A stretch of 64,000 nucleotides of DNA from Blastocystis hominis. Taxonomy: Eukaryota; Sar; Bigyra; Opalinata; Blastocystidae. Made by a program: the position numbers and the translations under genes. The number at the start of each line of letters is the position of its first letter. The stretch's first letter is position 1. Shown piece by piece: positions 23,011 through 37,100 of the stretch. The notes under the pieces are model-generated. The model searched no databases. It was not told where the DNA came from and saw only the letters and a program-made list of their open reading frames with translations. The DNA is taken from NCBI RefSeq assembly GCF_000151665.1, contig NW_013171821.1, positions 421,912-485,911 on the forward strand, written 5' to 3'.

Positions 23011-26000
23011 ATGCAGCAAGAGACAAATGATGTTCTGGAATCAGTCACATTTCGTCTAGTCAAATTCGTAGAGATTCATCAAACTACTCACAGTTAGGAG
23101 TATTATCTGGAAGTGAGCAAACTCACTGCCGTGGTAAAGAACAATGCACAGAAAATCGAATACAACGTAAAAGAGCCCGTGATTCGTTTGTTTGGAAGAG
23201 TTACAGATTCCATCGACATTTGCGTGCATATTCATAATGTAGACTCTATTTGAAAATAGTTCCATAGTATTATCCCTACTTTTTCGTGGGTATAGATGGA
23301 ACATTTACAAACAATAACTTAGCGTCCCAAATGCTGCGTCTAGAGAGAGGGATCGAGCGATTTTTGCGTGAAAAGGAGAAAAACGAGTTTAGTCAATTCA
23401 AGTACATTCAATCTGTACACAATTTTGCTCGATTTTGACTAAAAATAGATGCAGCTCATTCGCGGAAAGTCAATTTACGGGTTTCATCTCGAAGATCAGC
23501 ATTTCATCCGCATAGCGCTATACAATCCGATCGACGTGGTGACAGTCGCTCGCGAAATTGCAAACGGAAAGCTGCCAACGCCTGAAGACGCATCCCAGAC
23601 CTTTCCGGCCATGCTTTGCTATGAGCACAAATACAATTATAAATTGAAGTTCTTGACGGATTACAAAGTAAATGTGTTTGGATTCACCACGATAACGAAC
23701 ATGCGAGTACATTCATTAGTCCATTCTGATTTTCTTTTAGCTTCGATACCACATCAACCATCCGAGTTTTTCTTCCCTTTTATCATCCCATTCGAATCGA
23801 ATTCGTCATAGTTTATGTGCGTTGGAGGGAGACATTGCCATTACCGATCTTGTGATCGACCGAAATCAGAACGAAGAGTATTTGATTCCTTCGCTTCTCG
23901 CATTGAAACACAAAGTGGAGCGCTTGTTTGGCGTGCAGCCGTCGGTTTCTTTATCAGAAAGTCGATCTGCAAAAGCAGAAGATTTGTGTGAAAACGAAGC
24001 GATGCGATTTCAATTTCGATGCTATGCGGAAAGTGTGATGATGAGTAAAAACAACAACATCAAAAATGAAAATGAAAATGAAAATGAAAATGAAAATGAA
24101 AATGAAAATGAAAATGAAAATGAAAATGAAAATGAAAATGAAAATGAAAATGAAAATGAAAAGAAGAAGAAGAATATAAAGAAAAACGAACGTGATTCAA
24201 TGAATGAAAAGGAAATGGAAATGGAAGTGGAGTTGGGGAGTGAAATTGAAGACGTGAATGAATCATTGCTGTGTTGTGACCCGTTGCTTTCGGGTGGAGA
24301 AATGAATGGAAAGGATCGAGAAACTTTGGATTTTTCGAATGGAAAGGAGTGCAAACTGGGGAAATCAGGGAGTGAAATGGAGAATCAGAGTGAAAATGAC
24401 CAAAATAGAAATGAATTTGAAAGTGAAAATCATCCAAATGAATCGAATGAAAAGAAAAATGAAATTCATCCATGTGAAAAAAACACAACAAATACAAAAC
24501 AATCGTACGATTACAAACAAATCATCCTTCCAAAAAGGGAAAAGTGGAAACCATTGTTTGCGGATGGAGAGATTTTGTATCGTCGATTTCTTTATTCTAT
24601 AAAGCCACCTTCACGTGATAGTGTTGTATTGAAGGATCTAATGAAATCGTATCATTTGCCCTGCTGTCATTACGATGATTTGGTGACGATGAAGGAATTC
24701 AATACAACCGAAGTGTTGAATGAATTGGAACATGAAATTGAATTGAAGGGGGAGCAAACCAAACAGCAAAGCGAAAATCGAATCGAATTCTGGAAAGAGA
24801 TCCTGGGCTCGGCTCCGATTCCTCGCTTTCGCCGTTTTGTGTACTCAATCAAACCTCCCATCATTCCAAAACAAGCTTCCTCTCCTCCACCAATCGAACC
24901 CACAGAATTTCAATCCAGTTTAAACTCGTCTACCCTTTTAAACTCATCAATCACTCAATTCTCACAAAATGAAACGCCTCCCGTAATGCATCGAACAAAT
25001 TTATGAAATGTAGCCAAGTCTTCGATTGATGAGCATTGAATTGTTGTGTGAGAGCACAGAAACTGCAAAGCCAAATCCTAAAACAGACCCGATTTTGGGA
25101 GTTTTTTATTCCTTTTCAACAACGTAATTCATTGGCTTGTTTTGAATGTAGGGATCTTCATAACAACGATAATACGCCAATTCAGTGTGGAATCATTTAC
25201 AGTTCTCTCTTTTTTCTCTCTGCATTAGCGGTAGATTCACTTGCATTCAGTTCCACGTTTCCACCTTATTTGTGCAAATCGTTTCATTCCATCCAATTTG
25301 TTAAGGAAGAAAGCGAGTTGTTGCTGGCTCTCATCAACGTTGTTTTGTCCTTCAATCCCGATTTTATTGTGGAATATGAAGTAGAATCGTGAATGAATTA
25401 AATCATTCGCAGATGCAACGCGATTCGATCGGGTATTTGATTGACCGCTGCGAACATTTGGGAGTTCCCGTTCTTTTCCTTCTTTCGCGATGCCCCTTTT
25501 CTCTGATTCATCAAGACGTTCATCGGAATTCAAATTTGTTCCATTCGTTCTACATCGATCCAGAATATAACGAATATCGTTATGATGGAAAAGCAAACTT
25601 CGAGCAATGGGGATATCAAACAAACGGCGTAATGAATGTGAATCCTGCCAACACGAAATACAATCAGCAAAAATCAAGCACGATTTCAATGAATGGAAGA
25701 TATGGTTTTGATTTATAACTGAATTTAACGAATGTAGTGTTGTCACTGTTTCGAATTCTTCGAAGAAACGGATATCATTCCGGAAACAACAACGATTTCT
25801 GTGCTGTGATGAATTCGATTTATCACACAACCGTTCCCAAATATGAGAACGTTACTCTTCTAAAAATGTACCTTTTTTTGTTTTGGCATTCATCAGCAGG
25901 CTGAACTCCAGCCATTCAATCGATGCAGCAATCTTGTACATGCGCAAAAAAGTCTTTTACTCAATCCACATTCTCTATCACACACACATTCTAAATCGAC

Positions 26001-28224
26001 TGATCGAGAGCTGCACGATTCAAGGCATCGATCTCACGGACGAGCTCACAAGAGGGTCGCAGTACAAAATCGAAAACATTTTACTACGAATTAACAACTC
26101 GAAAGAGTATAGCATGCTTTGTCTTAACGCTACCGAATCGCAAGTTTCTCTTCTATTTTTGTTTCTAAATTGCAGCTCGCTCATCAGCCTTCCGCTGCGA
26201 GCATTCCATTGGTGATGGAACCGTATTCCAACTTATACAATGATCCTCTGGTCGTGATGGACTTCCAATCGCTGTATCCCAGCGTTATGATCGCTTACAA
26301 CATTTGCTTCTCGACCTGTCTAGGGAATCTAAACAAAAAAACGGGAGTTTGGATTGAACGGGTTTTGAATGGTAGTTTGGGATGTACAAAGGAACGGGGT
26401 TTGATGTGAATTATGAAGCAGGGATTCGAGAAATCGAAGCTGCATATAAAGGAGGTTTCCACGTTTCTCCGACAGGAACAGTATTTGTGAATAAGAATGT
26501 TCGAGAAGGAATCATCGTGAAGATGGTGTCCGAAATTCTTCGAATTCGGTAAAGAAACAAAGAGAAACTGAGCGATAGAATTCTGATCAAGAACGTGTTG
26601 AAAAACAACCGCAATCATCCCTTATACGATCATTACAAATCGATTCTCGACTTCAATCAGCTCGCATTGAAAGGAATTGTAAACACCACGTACGGATACA
26701 TCAATGCTGGTTTTAGCGGTCGTATGCCGAACGCTCAAATCGGTGATAGCATTGTTGAATACGGGCGAGTGATCTTAACGAAAAGCATTAATTATGTACT
26801 GAATCATTTCAATGATGTGGAAGTGGTGTATGCAGATACAGACTCCATGTTTATTCAGTGTAAAGGATACTCGAGACATGACGCGTTTGCGTTGGGAAGG
26901 CAACTTGAAGGTCTTTGTAGAGTGAAAGAATGAGGAAATAGACGAGATTTCTGCATTGTTTCCGGTTCCAATCACTTTGAAATTCGAGAAATTGTATCAT
27001 CCGTGCGTGATGGTAACGAAAAAACGATACACCGGTTATTGCTATACGAGCGAAGACGCCGCGCCATTGTAGAATTAAGAAAGAAATAGTTATGAATAGT
27101 GTGGAAGGAAAGGGAATTGAAATGATTCGGACGGATCAATGCGAGTATATCAGACAGTTAAGCGAGGATTTTCTAACGCGTGTGTTCACTTCGTCCTCTC
27201 TGAGCCAAGTTCAGACGTACGAATCATTTTGTATTGATATTTTCAGGTTTGTTCAGAACGAATTTCGAAAGATTCTGACCTCTCAGATCCCAATTCCGGA
27301 TTTCATATTATGGAGGGAAGTGAAATTGGGGTCCTACAAAATGAAATCGTCGAACGCGACTGATCAAGACGGTTTTGAAGGAGATTTGGATTTCCATAGA
27401 ATCATCGCTTTGAATCCTTCTCTGCCTCCTGCTGCTGTGATCAGCATTAAGCGAATTCTCAACGACGAAAGGGACGTTCCATTGTACAAAGAGAAGGTGC
27501 CTTATTTGGTGATTTACGGAGAACCGGGCGTTGCAGTAAGGAAGGGAGTTAAGAATAGAGTCGATTGAACGATCAGGTGATTTCTCCGTATGAATTGCTG
27601 AGAGAAGAAAACGGAGTGCGTTTGAATAATGATTATTATATCCGAAAACATGTGATTCCTGTGTTGAATCGAGTAGATTTGCGATTGTTGAGTGTGAAGT
27701 AGTTATCAACGATTTTTGGAATTGACGTCGAAAAGTGGTATCATTCAATGACCGAAGTCCCAAGTACTCCATCCTTTATCATTCCATCGAAATTCAAAAA
27801 CCAGTTGTCGAGTGTTGGCGGATTATCCACACGATCAGGTGTCGATAAAGAACAAAGAATCGATGGATTTTATACCTCGAATCTTTGCTTCTTTTGTAGA
27901 AAAGTGAGCTCAGGAGATGAAATCGTGTGTTCGAATTGCAGAAAGCATCCACAAGATTTGTTGATTCGAATAGCAATGTGGATTCAAGATGTCGAACAAC
28001 GCATTGAAGTACTTGGTTGTTTTTTCGCTTCTAATAAATAGTTCGTGAAAATGAAATGTAGGCAGTGCTCAGGACTTCTCGATATCGAAGATTATCATCA
28101 ATGTGTGAACATCAGTTGTGATTATTCTTTTCAATGGAGACAGTTTCAGCGAGAACATCGATACTATCGATTCTTGTATCATTATTGTATTCAATTATTC
28201 GATCACTCTACATTCCATATTTGA
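23011..28224 (+). CDS. REV3: DNA polymerase zeta catalytic subunit REV3
   Basis: Family B translesion polymerase. Start MQQETNDVLESVTFRLVKF at 23011; the next exons give EYYLEVSKLTAVV, EPVIRLFGRVTDSIDICVHI and YYPYFF, the REV3 N-terminal pattern (PVIRVFG...LHLHGIFPYLY). Then LERGIERFLREK, MQLIRGKSIYGFHLED and the block ending ALEGDIAITDLVIDR. A poorly conserved insert contains an (NE)n tract. The exonuclease-like part (FNPDFIVEYE joined to IGYLIDRCEHLG) lacks clear catalytic acids, as in REV3. Polymerase motifs: VMDFQSLYPSVMIAYN, KGIVNTTYGYINAGFSGRMP and VVYADTDSMFIQ. The C-terminus has two cysteine clusters, CFFCRKVSSGDEIVCSNC (zinc) and CRQCSGLLDIEDYHQC/C (CysB, Fe-S and accessory-subunit site). 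Many introns of about 30 nt. The stop TGA lies 33 bases from the stop of the convergent surface-protein gene. Confidence 0.9.
24064..24161 (+). repeat. Hexanucleotide tandem repeat coding (Asn-Glu)n in REV3
   Basis: About 16 uninterrupted copies of AATGAA (phase-shifted AATGAAA-like start) encode alternating Asn-Glu. The repeat also gives long FH/FS frames on the other strand, which are artefacts. Confidence 0.95.
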
Positions 28225-28228
28225 TTGA

Positions 28229-28236
28229 AACAAACA
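28229..28236 (-). terminator. TGTTTGTT 3'-end motif of the large surface-protein gene
   Basis: Exact motif on the minus strand 22 bases past the TAA; it lies just after the convergent REV3 stop. Confidence 0.65.
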
Positions 28237-28257
28237 AGATATTCAAAGTCTAACAGT

Positions 28258-31200
28258 TTAAACCTTTACTGTTTTGGTCGTTGCTGGTTTCTTCACCTTC
28301 TTCACATTTACTTTCTTGTCAGTCTTCGTACCTCTTACCGATTTCACTCTCCGTAAATTACGAATTACCAGAAGAACCACAATTAAAATGACTATTATTA
28401 CGATAACGATCACAACTACTAAAGTAACAATCGAGACACACAGTCCCGTTGCATTTCGCCATTCTCCATCCTTCTCTCCAAGCACACAGGCTCGTTTCTG
28501 AGTTCCCACAAAGGCTCCTTGTAGAGCACAATCATAAATTGCGATTGAATCCACTTCCGTTGATTGCCATATTCCTTCAGATATACATCGTCCAACACGA
28601 ACAGTAATTGTTATTTCTGTACTCGCTACTCCACTCGGATTCTTTCCAAATACATGAATCAGTTCCAAACTAGTTGCAGTAACCGGTGTTCCACTGATTT
28701 CTCCAGTTTCTATGTTCAATTCTAATCCATCGGGTAGTTTCTGACCCGAAGCTAAATACCATTCTGTGATTCGATTTGTGAATGTCGGAACTCCTGTCGT
28801 TGCAAATACATCTCGAACAAATTCATATCGTGTGGCTGAGTATTCGATATTCCGAGGAACTTTGTAAATACACTTGTCCATTTTCACTTCGGACAATACT
28901 CCATTCTCACAAACTCGATAAGCATATCCATCAAATCCTTCATCACACAGAGAAGGCGAAATCTGACCTTCAGCTACAGTCGGGAAATCGCCAATACCTT
29001 CACAAATCGCACCCGATGCTTTACAATACATAAACATCATTTCCACAAGAATTAATGAATTGGTTCTCAAAGCATCTGTTTCCAAACGAAGACTCGGGAA
29101 ATTCGCTACTCCCACTGGAACAGAAACGATTCCTCGCGTTCTTCCAGTTGTATTGAAGTCTTTGATTTCGGCAATGGTCGTATAATTCTCATTTCCAAAT
29201 CTTCCATAAATAGAGAACGACCATTTGTTCACATCCTCATTTGTGTATACAGCCATCGCATTGTAGGACATTCCTTCCAAGTTTTGACTTGTCCAAGCAA
29301 AATCGATTTCATAAGAAGAATAGAGTGTTGCATAGGTCATTGGTGACATATCGAAGAAATTCATGACATCTCCAGGATACTTCGAAGGTCCGGTAAGAGA
29401 AGAGAATGAATCACGAACCACAGAACAATCGCTCACTCCAAATGTTCCCGTCGCATAGAAATCGAACGGAACTGACGAAGATGTATCAACCACCTGATGA
29501 AGTTCAATCGCAATCACATTATTCTCCAATGTCGCTTTCACAAACGGAAGAATCACATGGAAGAATACTGCAATCGATGAATCATGAGCTTGGGGAGCTC
29601 GTGTTGAGTCATCAACTACATCAGGCAGATTGAATCGAGCCACTTTCTTTCCATTCACATAAGCAATCAATCCACCTCCATATTTCACCATCACATTCAT
29701 CACTTGATAATCTTCCAACGAAGGAATCGAGAAATGACGACGCAAATAGACCGTAGCTCCAGAACCAGTTCCGATTTCTCCAGCTTTCAATTGTTCCCAA
29801 TTCGAGTCTTGGAAATCCACCGAAGTCCAATCCGAACTCACAAATTGTTTGGAAACGGACCATTCTGTAAATTCGTTTTGGAACGGAATAGAAGACGAGA
29901 ATTGAAGTGATGTTCGAATGGGACTCATTCCTGCAGGGACTTGTTGCATTTCCAATCGGAAAGTTCCAACATCCACAGAAAGCATATAACCCGAAGGAGC
30001 TTCCATTCCCATGTTGCTCTCTGTCACAATTTCCATTGTGTACAAACCATCTGCTAAACAGAAATCGAAATAGACTAAAGTATTCATTTGTTCTAATGTA
30101 TCGGAAGTCGAAATCGGCTCTCCGGCCATTTCTTTACCTGAATACAAATTGTAATGACTTCGTTCTGGATAATAATCAGTTCGAACAGTCATTGTGATGA
30201 GTCCCTTTCCATTTGTACACAATGCTACACTCAATGTGATTACAAACGATGAAGTTCCTCCCGTCAGTTTGTTGGCTGTAATCGTGTATTGAGATGCTTC
30301 TTTCACTGTTGTGGCTGTTCCTGAAATCATTCCTGTCATAGAATCGATCGTGATTCCTTCGGGAAGTGCAGGTTCGATTCTGAAATTGAGATAATACTCG
30401 GTTTCGCAATAGACTTCGGCCATTTCGATTCCTCGATAAATCTCAATGGGAGTTGGATAAGAAAGTGGAGCAATTTCCACGTTCACATTTTCAATGCGGA
30501 AATCAATTGCTAACACTTTCCATCCTGAAGCCGTTTTTCCTTTGAAATTTCGGAAACGATATGTATTGTACGGTTTTGTTGGTAATAAATAGAATTGTTT
30601 TGTTTGTCCTGCGAATGACCATTCTATATCCTGTCCAGTTTGTAACAGTGTCCATGATTCATCTTCTCGATTCTTGGCTTCCAATATGAATGACTCGATT
30701 CCTCTTGTATTGGATGTAAAGTCATTCATTATTGTCAACATATTAGACCATTCTCTTCGATCATTATTGAACTCCAATTCTACCCAATTATCATTATTGC
30801 TGTAAGCATAGATAGAATCGAATCGTCCCAGAGAGAAGGGATCATACCCAATGTTGAGAGAAGACGTATATTTATAATCCCATACTCGACTCTTTTCAGT
30901 ATTACGAATCAATCGAATTGCACAATCAAATATAGATTCCGTTTGACTAGCAGTAATCGAAACCAATGCAATTGCTATGCGATTGGATCCTTCTACTAAA
31001 TAATTCATTTCAGTATTCTCGTCATTATACGCCTTGATAGGTAACGAAATCAAATGGAATGAATTATCAGTATACGAATCCGATGCTGCAGACTCATTCG
31101 ATAAATCACCTTCGATCGCATTTCGGAACACTTCGTATCCATTCAACATGATTATCATTCCATATCGATACTTGACATTCAAAGTGAACGAAGTCACATT

Positions 31201-33195
31201 GGCAAGTGATTGAATCGAGAAATTCTTTTTATAGAGTTGAATTCGATTGGACGAAGCAGGGAACACTGTATTCTGTTCCCATCCTTCTACTGATTCTGAA
31301 GCCCAATCTGCAGGCACTTCGCCCATTTTGTAATACCATTCTTCTCCCGATTGAATAGGATATTGTGTACTGATAATATAGGGATTCGGAGTTCCAACGA
31401 GTGAATCTCGATGAATTCGACCAATCATTTCTTTCTGTCCATTCTTCATCACTGTCCGAATGTTGATATAGGAATCAGATGCCCAGTATTCATTTCCAGA
31501 AGTCCCAATTCGAATACGATTTGCAGTCAAACACAAATTAGTTTTCACTATACTATCGTCCTCATTTCCATGATCTAGAGGAACACTGAGTAATATTTCA
31601 TTTGTTTCGTCATCATATATCGATACTCAAGCTTCACTACTTGCAAGAAGCCTGTAGACCCGTTCAATTTCGATCAATAATGAATCACAACTTGTTATCT
31701 TCAAACTGAATGTTCCAGACAGTCCTTCACTCACAGAAGATGTCATTGTATAAGTAATGTTATCTGTAGTAACCGTAGCAATTCCAGAAATCGTACAAGT
31801 CGCACTATTCAGTTCCAAACCAGTGGGAAGTTCCGGACTAATACTACATCCAGATATATCGCTTCGTACAGGCTTGATTTCAACTTCATCATATTCGGCC
31901 AAATATTCATAACTGGATCGTGGGAATTCGATTCTTGTGAGAACAGGTACATTACAAACAAGGAGTTGTAATTCATAAGCAGAAAGCGAAGCACTTCCAG
32001 TATTCTCGATATTGACACGATAATGTCTCCACGACGAAGAATATACACTCGATGTCCACATACTGTGTCCATTATAAGTATAAGCAGCATTTTCAACAGT
32101 CAACATGGTTGTGTATTGTCCAGATGAACTAGACGAACCTCCAAGAGTAAATGTTTTGGGAGCTGCACTTACAGCACTGCAAGCAAACACTCGGAATCCA
32201 TTTACTACAGGAATCGTATTTCCGTTATATGCATAATTGATTGTAGCAGGGAAAGTGTTTGCCCAGTAATAATCACCTTTGTTCCAGTTAAACGCTTTTT
32301 CTTGTGTACTGTCCAATGTAACATCCGTTCCGACAATGTAACAATTATCGCCTGCTGAACTCGAATATATTGATAACCAAGCATCGAATACTCGTTCTGA
32401 TTCCGATGAATCACTTGTCATATGAATCTCGACTGCCAAAATCGAACTCCCTTCCACTTCTTGACCTCCACGAATTACTCCGCGGAATGTGTAATTTGAG
32501 TGAGATCCTGTGGCTGCAGTATCTCCACTCACACTACCTTCAGCCATGTTATCTCGATAGATTTCTAAACCATTCATATAGGCGACTATACCATGGCGAT
32601 AATTGAAACGGACCTCATAAGCAGCCATTCCCACAATTCCATTAAACGAATAACGATAATACTGAGTGGAAGTTGGTTGCGAAATCGGATCATTGATAGA
32701 CAATGAAGTCCATTGAGAATCATCAAACTGGTCTGTCATCCAATTATCCGAAACAGTTCCCTGATAGAATTTCCACGAAGAGTTAGTCGCGATTGGATTA
32801 TAAAGTGACAAGGGGAAAATCTCGTACATATCATCGGTCATATAGTTTTTGAAGACTACATTTCCATAAGGACCTTCAATCTGGAGCCATGCTCCTTCAT
32901 TCCAAGAATCACCGTACTCATCATAGAACCATACCTCATATTGATTATTTTCTGTAGAGTCGACACACCACTCCCAAGAATAAAGAGAATCATCTTCGAA
33001 AGGTTCACTTTCTTCATAGACAGTAGTTCCATGAACTTGCACTTGTTCTTCATGAGCATATGCAGTAGACATTTTGGTAAGTTTCATATAGACCTTGTTT
33101 TCGGGACAGGTAGTGGCATATATGCCTACAATGAAGACTAGGTGTTATAGAAGTGGAATAATAATACATAAGAAGAGAAGCATTATTGTTCTCAT
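28258..33195 (-). CDS. Large type I surface protein, interrupted by one in-frame TGA
   Basis: Predicted cell-surface protein, about 1630 aa. The start at 33195 encodes MRTIMLLFL; a 30-nt intron joins it to FFIVGIYATTCPENKVY, giving a good signal peptide. The ectodomain repeats a galactose-binding-like unit with the signature W..Y......W......D..W: NSSWKFYQGTVSDNWMTDQF, GEEWYYKMGEVPADW and TEWSVSKQFVSSDWTSVDF, each followed by YRHG/YRYG/YGGG-IVAYMNG. Cadherin/He_PIG-like Ig turns recur: LPTGLELNSATCTISGIATV, LPEGITIDSMTGMISGTAT and LPDGLELNIETGEISGTPVT. A single membrane helix (VTLVVVIVIVIIVILIVVLL) is followed by a Lys-rich cytoplasmic tail ending TTKTVKV. A TGA at 31627-31629 splits the frame, with the same frame open for 26 codons between the two long parts: see findings. 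Ligand unknown. Confidence 0.75.
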
Positions 33196-34107
33196 TATTG
33201 CAGAAAAAAAAGTGAACTTCAGACAGAATCTATTATGTTCTTCTGCAGTTGGTGTTTATTGGCGGCATAGTGATTCTTGATTATTATGATTTTTGTTCTT
33301 TGTGTGTTCTTTTGTGCTCAGCGCTGTAGATCATTCTATCGTCGATAAGACTGTGCTGGTATGGGAGAAATTGTACGTTTGATGATATCGCTGCATCATA
33401 TTATTCTTGTTACAGATAATGTTTCTAGAACATGAATTAATTATATTCATGTTGTTATTTTGTGCTCGTACTCTTGAGATAATACATTGTCTTTACCTCA
33501 TGGATTTGTTCATTTCAACAGTAGCGTACAATACGAGGATAAATCATTTCACATAATTCGCATTAATACACAATTTGAAATTCTTACCAATCTCAGTAAG
33601 ATGGTTGTTTTCAAAAATAACAACATATTATCACATATTTGTGAGTAAACATTCAGCTAGTTTATTCGATTTGGTATGAATGCATCACTTCATTCTCCTA
33701 TACAAACGAACAAAGGGAATATTCTAAAGAAACCATAGAGACCAATATCGTTTCAATCATATCCCAAAATTAGGCAAATCCTGAAATTGAGGTTAGGGTT
33801 TGATTTCTTATGGTTTAAATGTGCTTAATACACTGCATAATGGACACAAATAAAGATCAATATATAAAACTGTGACTCATTTCGTGAAACGTTATTTCCA
33901 CCCTTTTATTCTCATCCTCATGTTTTTTGTATTCTGCTCTTTATCTTCTATATACAATAGGATTGGGCTATAAATTTAGTGGCTGATTCAAGTAGTCGAT
34001 AGATTGTCCTATTTTTTTCTTGTTGTAATTCCAAAACCTGTTCATAGTGATTGTGCTTCGTATTCTTTCCATCTACGCTCAAACCCCCACCCAAACTCTC
34101 TTTTGGA
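33196..34107. other. AT-rich intergenic region
   Basis: About 900 bp between the surface-protein start and the formin 3' motif. It holds no frame with recognisable similarity and no clear repeat. A single GGTTAGGGTTT at about 33791 is isolated and not a telomere tract. Confidence 0.5.
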
Positions 34108-34115
34108 AACAAACA
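34108..34115 (-). terminator. TGTTTGTT 3'-end motif of the formin gene
   Basis: Exact motif on the minus strand 16 bases past the TAA. Confidence 0.65.
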
Positions 34116-34131
34116 ATTCAACAACACATTT

Positions 34132-37100
34132 TTACACATAGCGACTATCCATCCGTTTCACAGGACCAAATTTCGGTGAAGAAGCTGGACTGTTAAAGCT
34201 CGGTAGCGGATCGATAATTCCGAATCCTTTCGGCAACCGGTCAACTCCCGGTTGTTCTAACAGCGAATCTCGCTGCCCAGAGCTGGCTCCTTCATTCACA
34301 AACATGCCGGAAACACGCGGTCGCTGCGCCTGGCCGTTCTTCATTGTCTCCATTCGCTGGTTGGCTGGCATTTTGATGGTCGAATCCACTCCTTTCAACG
34401 ACACATCGCGCGGATTGTTAATGTCAAATCCCGTATTTCGGCCAAATCGACTAGGACGCGGAGACAACGTGACTCCCGATGAATCGACATGCACAAGCGG
34501 ACGCTGATGCATGGTTCCCAGAGGCGGAATGGACTTGCCTAGATTCGTAGGCCCTGCTCGCATCGTCATCTGCGTCTTTTTCAGATCGTTGAAATCGCCG
34601 AACAGATCCTTCTCTTGGTTCTTCGGCGTCATTCGGCTCCGCTGCAATTGCTGCTTCATCACTTTCTGCGCTTCCTCGGTCTTGCGAAGCTGCTCTTGGA
34701 TCTCTCGCTTCTTCAAAACCGCTTCGCGCGTCTCGGCGAGTTGTTCGAAGAACGTGGCCAGATCGTCGATAATATTGGAAATCAAATAATCCTTCGGACA
34801 AGCTACGCTTCACCACCCCTCTCGATTCGTACCGTATTTCTTGACGAACTCCTTGTAAAGCTCGTCCACCGTATTGGCCAGCTCGCGCACCGCTTCCACC
34901 GACTTCACGTGGTCCGCGTGGAACTTTTTCATCTTCTCCGGATAGAAATCGTTGGGAGCGCACTTCGGTTTCTTTCCCTGATTCGCGAGCTGATTGAAGG
35001 TCTTCTCGTAATTGGAGAATTCTTGGAGCATTTGCTTGTAGTCCTGACCCTTCAAGGCAGATAAAAACTTGAATTCGTCGATCACAGAGAGAAGCGACGT
35101 GTTGGCGTCCTGCTCCAGCTGTGCGTAGAGGAAGCTAAAGTGAAAAGGAGGGAAAGAAAACGCACTCTAGCAATGTCATTTTGTTGTCTATCGACTTGGT
35201 GTCGCGCAGTTTGGGCAAATAGGAAAGCAGGAAACCGTAATAGCCACGTCGATTGCTCTTTTCTATGCGTCAGCAACAATCCACTTCTGCTTACCATTCA
35301 AAAAGTTTCCAATCGCGAGAATGAGCTCCATGAGATGACTGAGATTGTCGCTTCGCACGCACTTCTCAATCGCGACTTTGAATCGATCGATCTCGTTTCG
35401 CATATCTTCGATCGCCGAAGAGAACTGATAATACGTTTTGATGCAGGCCAGACGTTCATTCAGGAAGGGAATCGTCGATAGAACCTTGAAAAATCGATCG
35501 ACTTCGTTCAGCACGCTCAGATCCCCGTCGTAGCCCTTCACGATCTCGATTTCTTCTTGGGTCGGAGCATTGGACACCAGGATTCGAACCATCTCATCAT
35601 CCAGAATCGCATCGTCCACTTCGATAATCGCATCGCGGATGTCTTCGATCTTCGGCTTCAGGCGCACGATCGCCATTCCCACATTCCGAAGTCGCTTCTC
35701 ATCGCGAATCAGCTGCACTTGCTCTTCCTGCTCGGTCGATTTCGCGGCTTCCTGCTTCGATTGGGAGAGCAAAAACGTGTTTTCCTTCGCAGCAAACAGC
35801 GTCTCCAACTCTCTGTAGTCGATTTCCTTCTCCACCGTCGCGTGCATTTTCTCCCACACGCTTCCTTCGATCGCGTTGTTGTCGATGCAATCCCAATACA
35901 AGTTCTTCATACGATTTTCAGGCACGATATGCAGCTGGCGACGCCGCAGCTCCGCCTTCTTTTCCGTAATGATCGGAACAGCTTTCGGTTTGGGCTTCGA
36001 AGCGGCTGTTGAGGACGCAGGTCTCCATGATTCCGCTGCGGGCTCGTCGTTTCGCGATGGCTGCGCGCCACCGGGAGATTCGTAGTCGAGAATCGACGGG
36101 TCAACGCCCTCCTGCTCCATCTTGATAATCAAATGCTCCTTGGGAATGTGCATGTCGAGCAGTTTGAACCACTTTGCGTATTCCGGATTGTTTCGAGGGT
36201 TGTTCGGATCGTACTGCGGCTGTGGAGCGGCAGCCGCACCCGAAGCAGCGGCAGCGCCACCTTGGGAGCCTGCAGGAATCACAGCGGGGATCACTCCCTT
36301 GGCTTGAAGGCGCTGCAGAATGTCATCTTTATAGGAGAGAATGATCGCGGGACCGCGAACGACCTGCTCGTCGTTTCCTTCCTGTCGACAGACCATCGCC
36401 ACATCGTCGAGAGCGACGCCGCTTTCAAACATGGCGAAGTACTTGCTGTACACTGGATCATCTCGCATGAAGCGGAGATCCATATCGTTGGAAATCTGGG
36501 AAATGATATCGCCCACGAGTTTGTTGATGTATTCGGAGGAAGTGTGCGCCATAAGCGGCTGCTTGATTTGCTGCTGGAGCTCCCGAATCTGCTCCTTGTA
36601 GTGGTCCTCCATGTCTTCCTTGATCCGAACCATTTCGTACTTCTCGTTCAGAATGTCGCGCTGGTTGATCAGATCTTTCAGTTCTTCGTCTGTGACGTAT
36701 TCACGGTCCTGATAATAGTTCGTCGTAACCACCGAGTTCGTCGTGCGAACAATCAGCTTCCACATGCTTTTTCCCACGAGCGAATCGTGCGGAATCACAA
36801 GCAAAATGCGCAACAAATTGCACAAATACTCCCAGTTCGAACCGTCCTGCGTCTGCTTCTGAATCACTTCTACAAGTCAGGCGCGTTCCCCATCCCAGAC
36901 GAATCATATCCACCACGTCGCTGCAGTCCACGCCGCTGAACACCGCGGCTTCTCGGTCTTCCTGCATGTTCTGAATGAAATTGCCAAAAATATTGGTGAT
37001 TTCTTCCGCAGCGGAGGGATAACGCTGCAGCAACGACTCATGCATTCCATCGTAGCCAAGCGTGAACAAATCGGTGTAGATCTACTTTCAACTTATAGCG

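Noticed and set aside
23056-23304. 82-codon minus-strand frame near the REV3 start
   Set aside because: It overlaps the first REV3 exons, which match the family N-terminus.
24022-24497. Minus-strand FHFHFH/FSFSFS frames
   Set aside because: Reverse of the Asn-Glu hexamer repeat in REV3.
31615-31640. Selenocysteine at the in-frame TGA
   Set aside because: No SECIS-like structure was recognised and the context (SSEA-TGA-VSIYDD) is not a redox motif.
33788-33800. GGTTAGGGTTT as possible telomeric repeat
   Set aside because: A single unit with no tandem copies.
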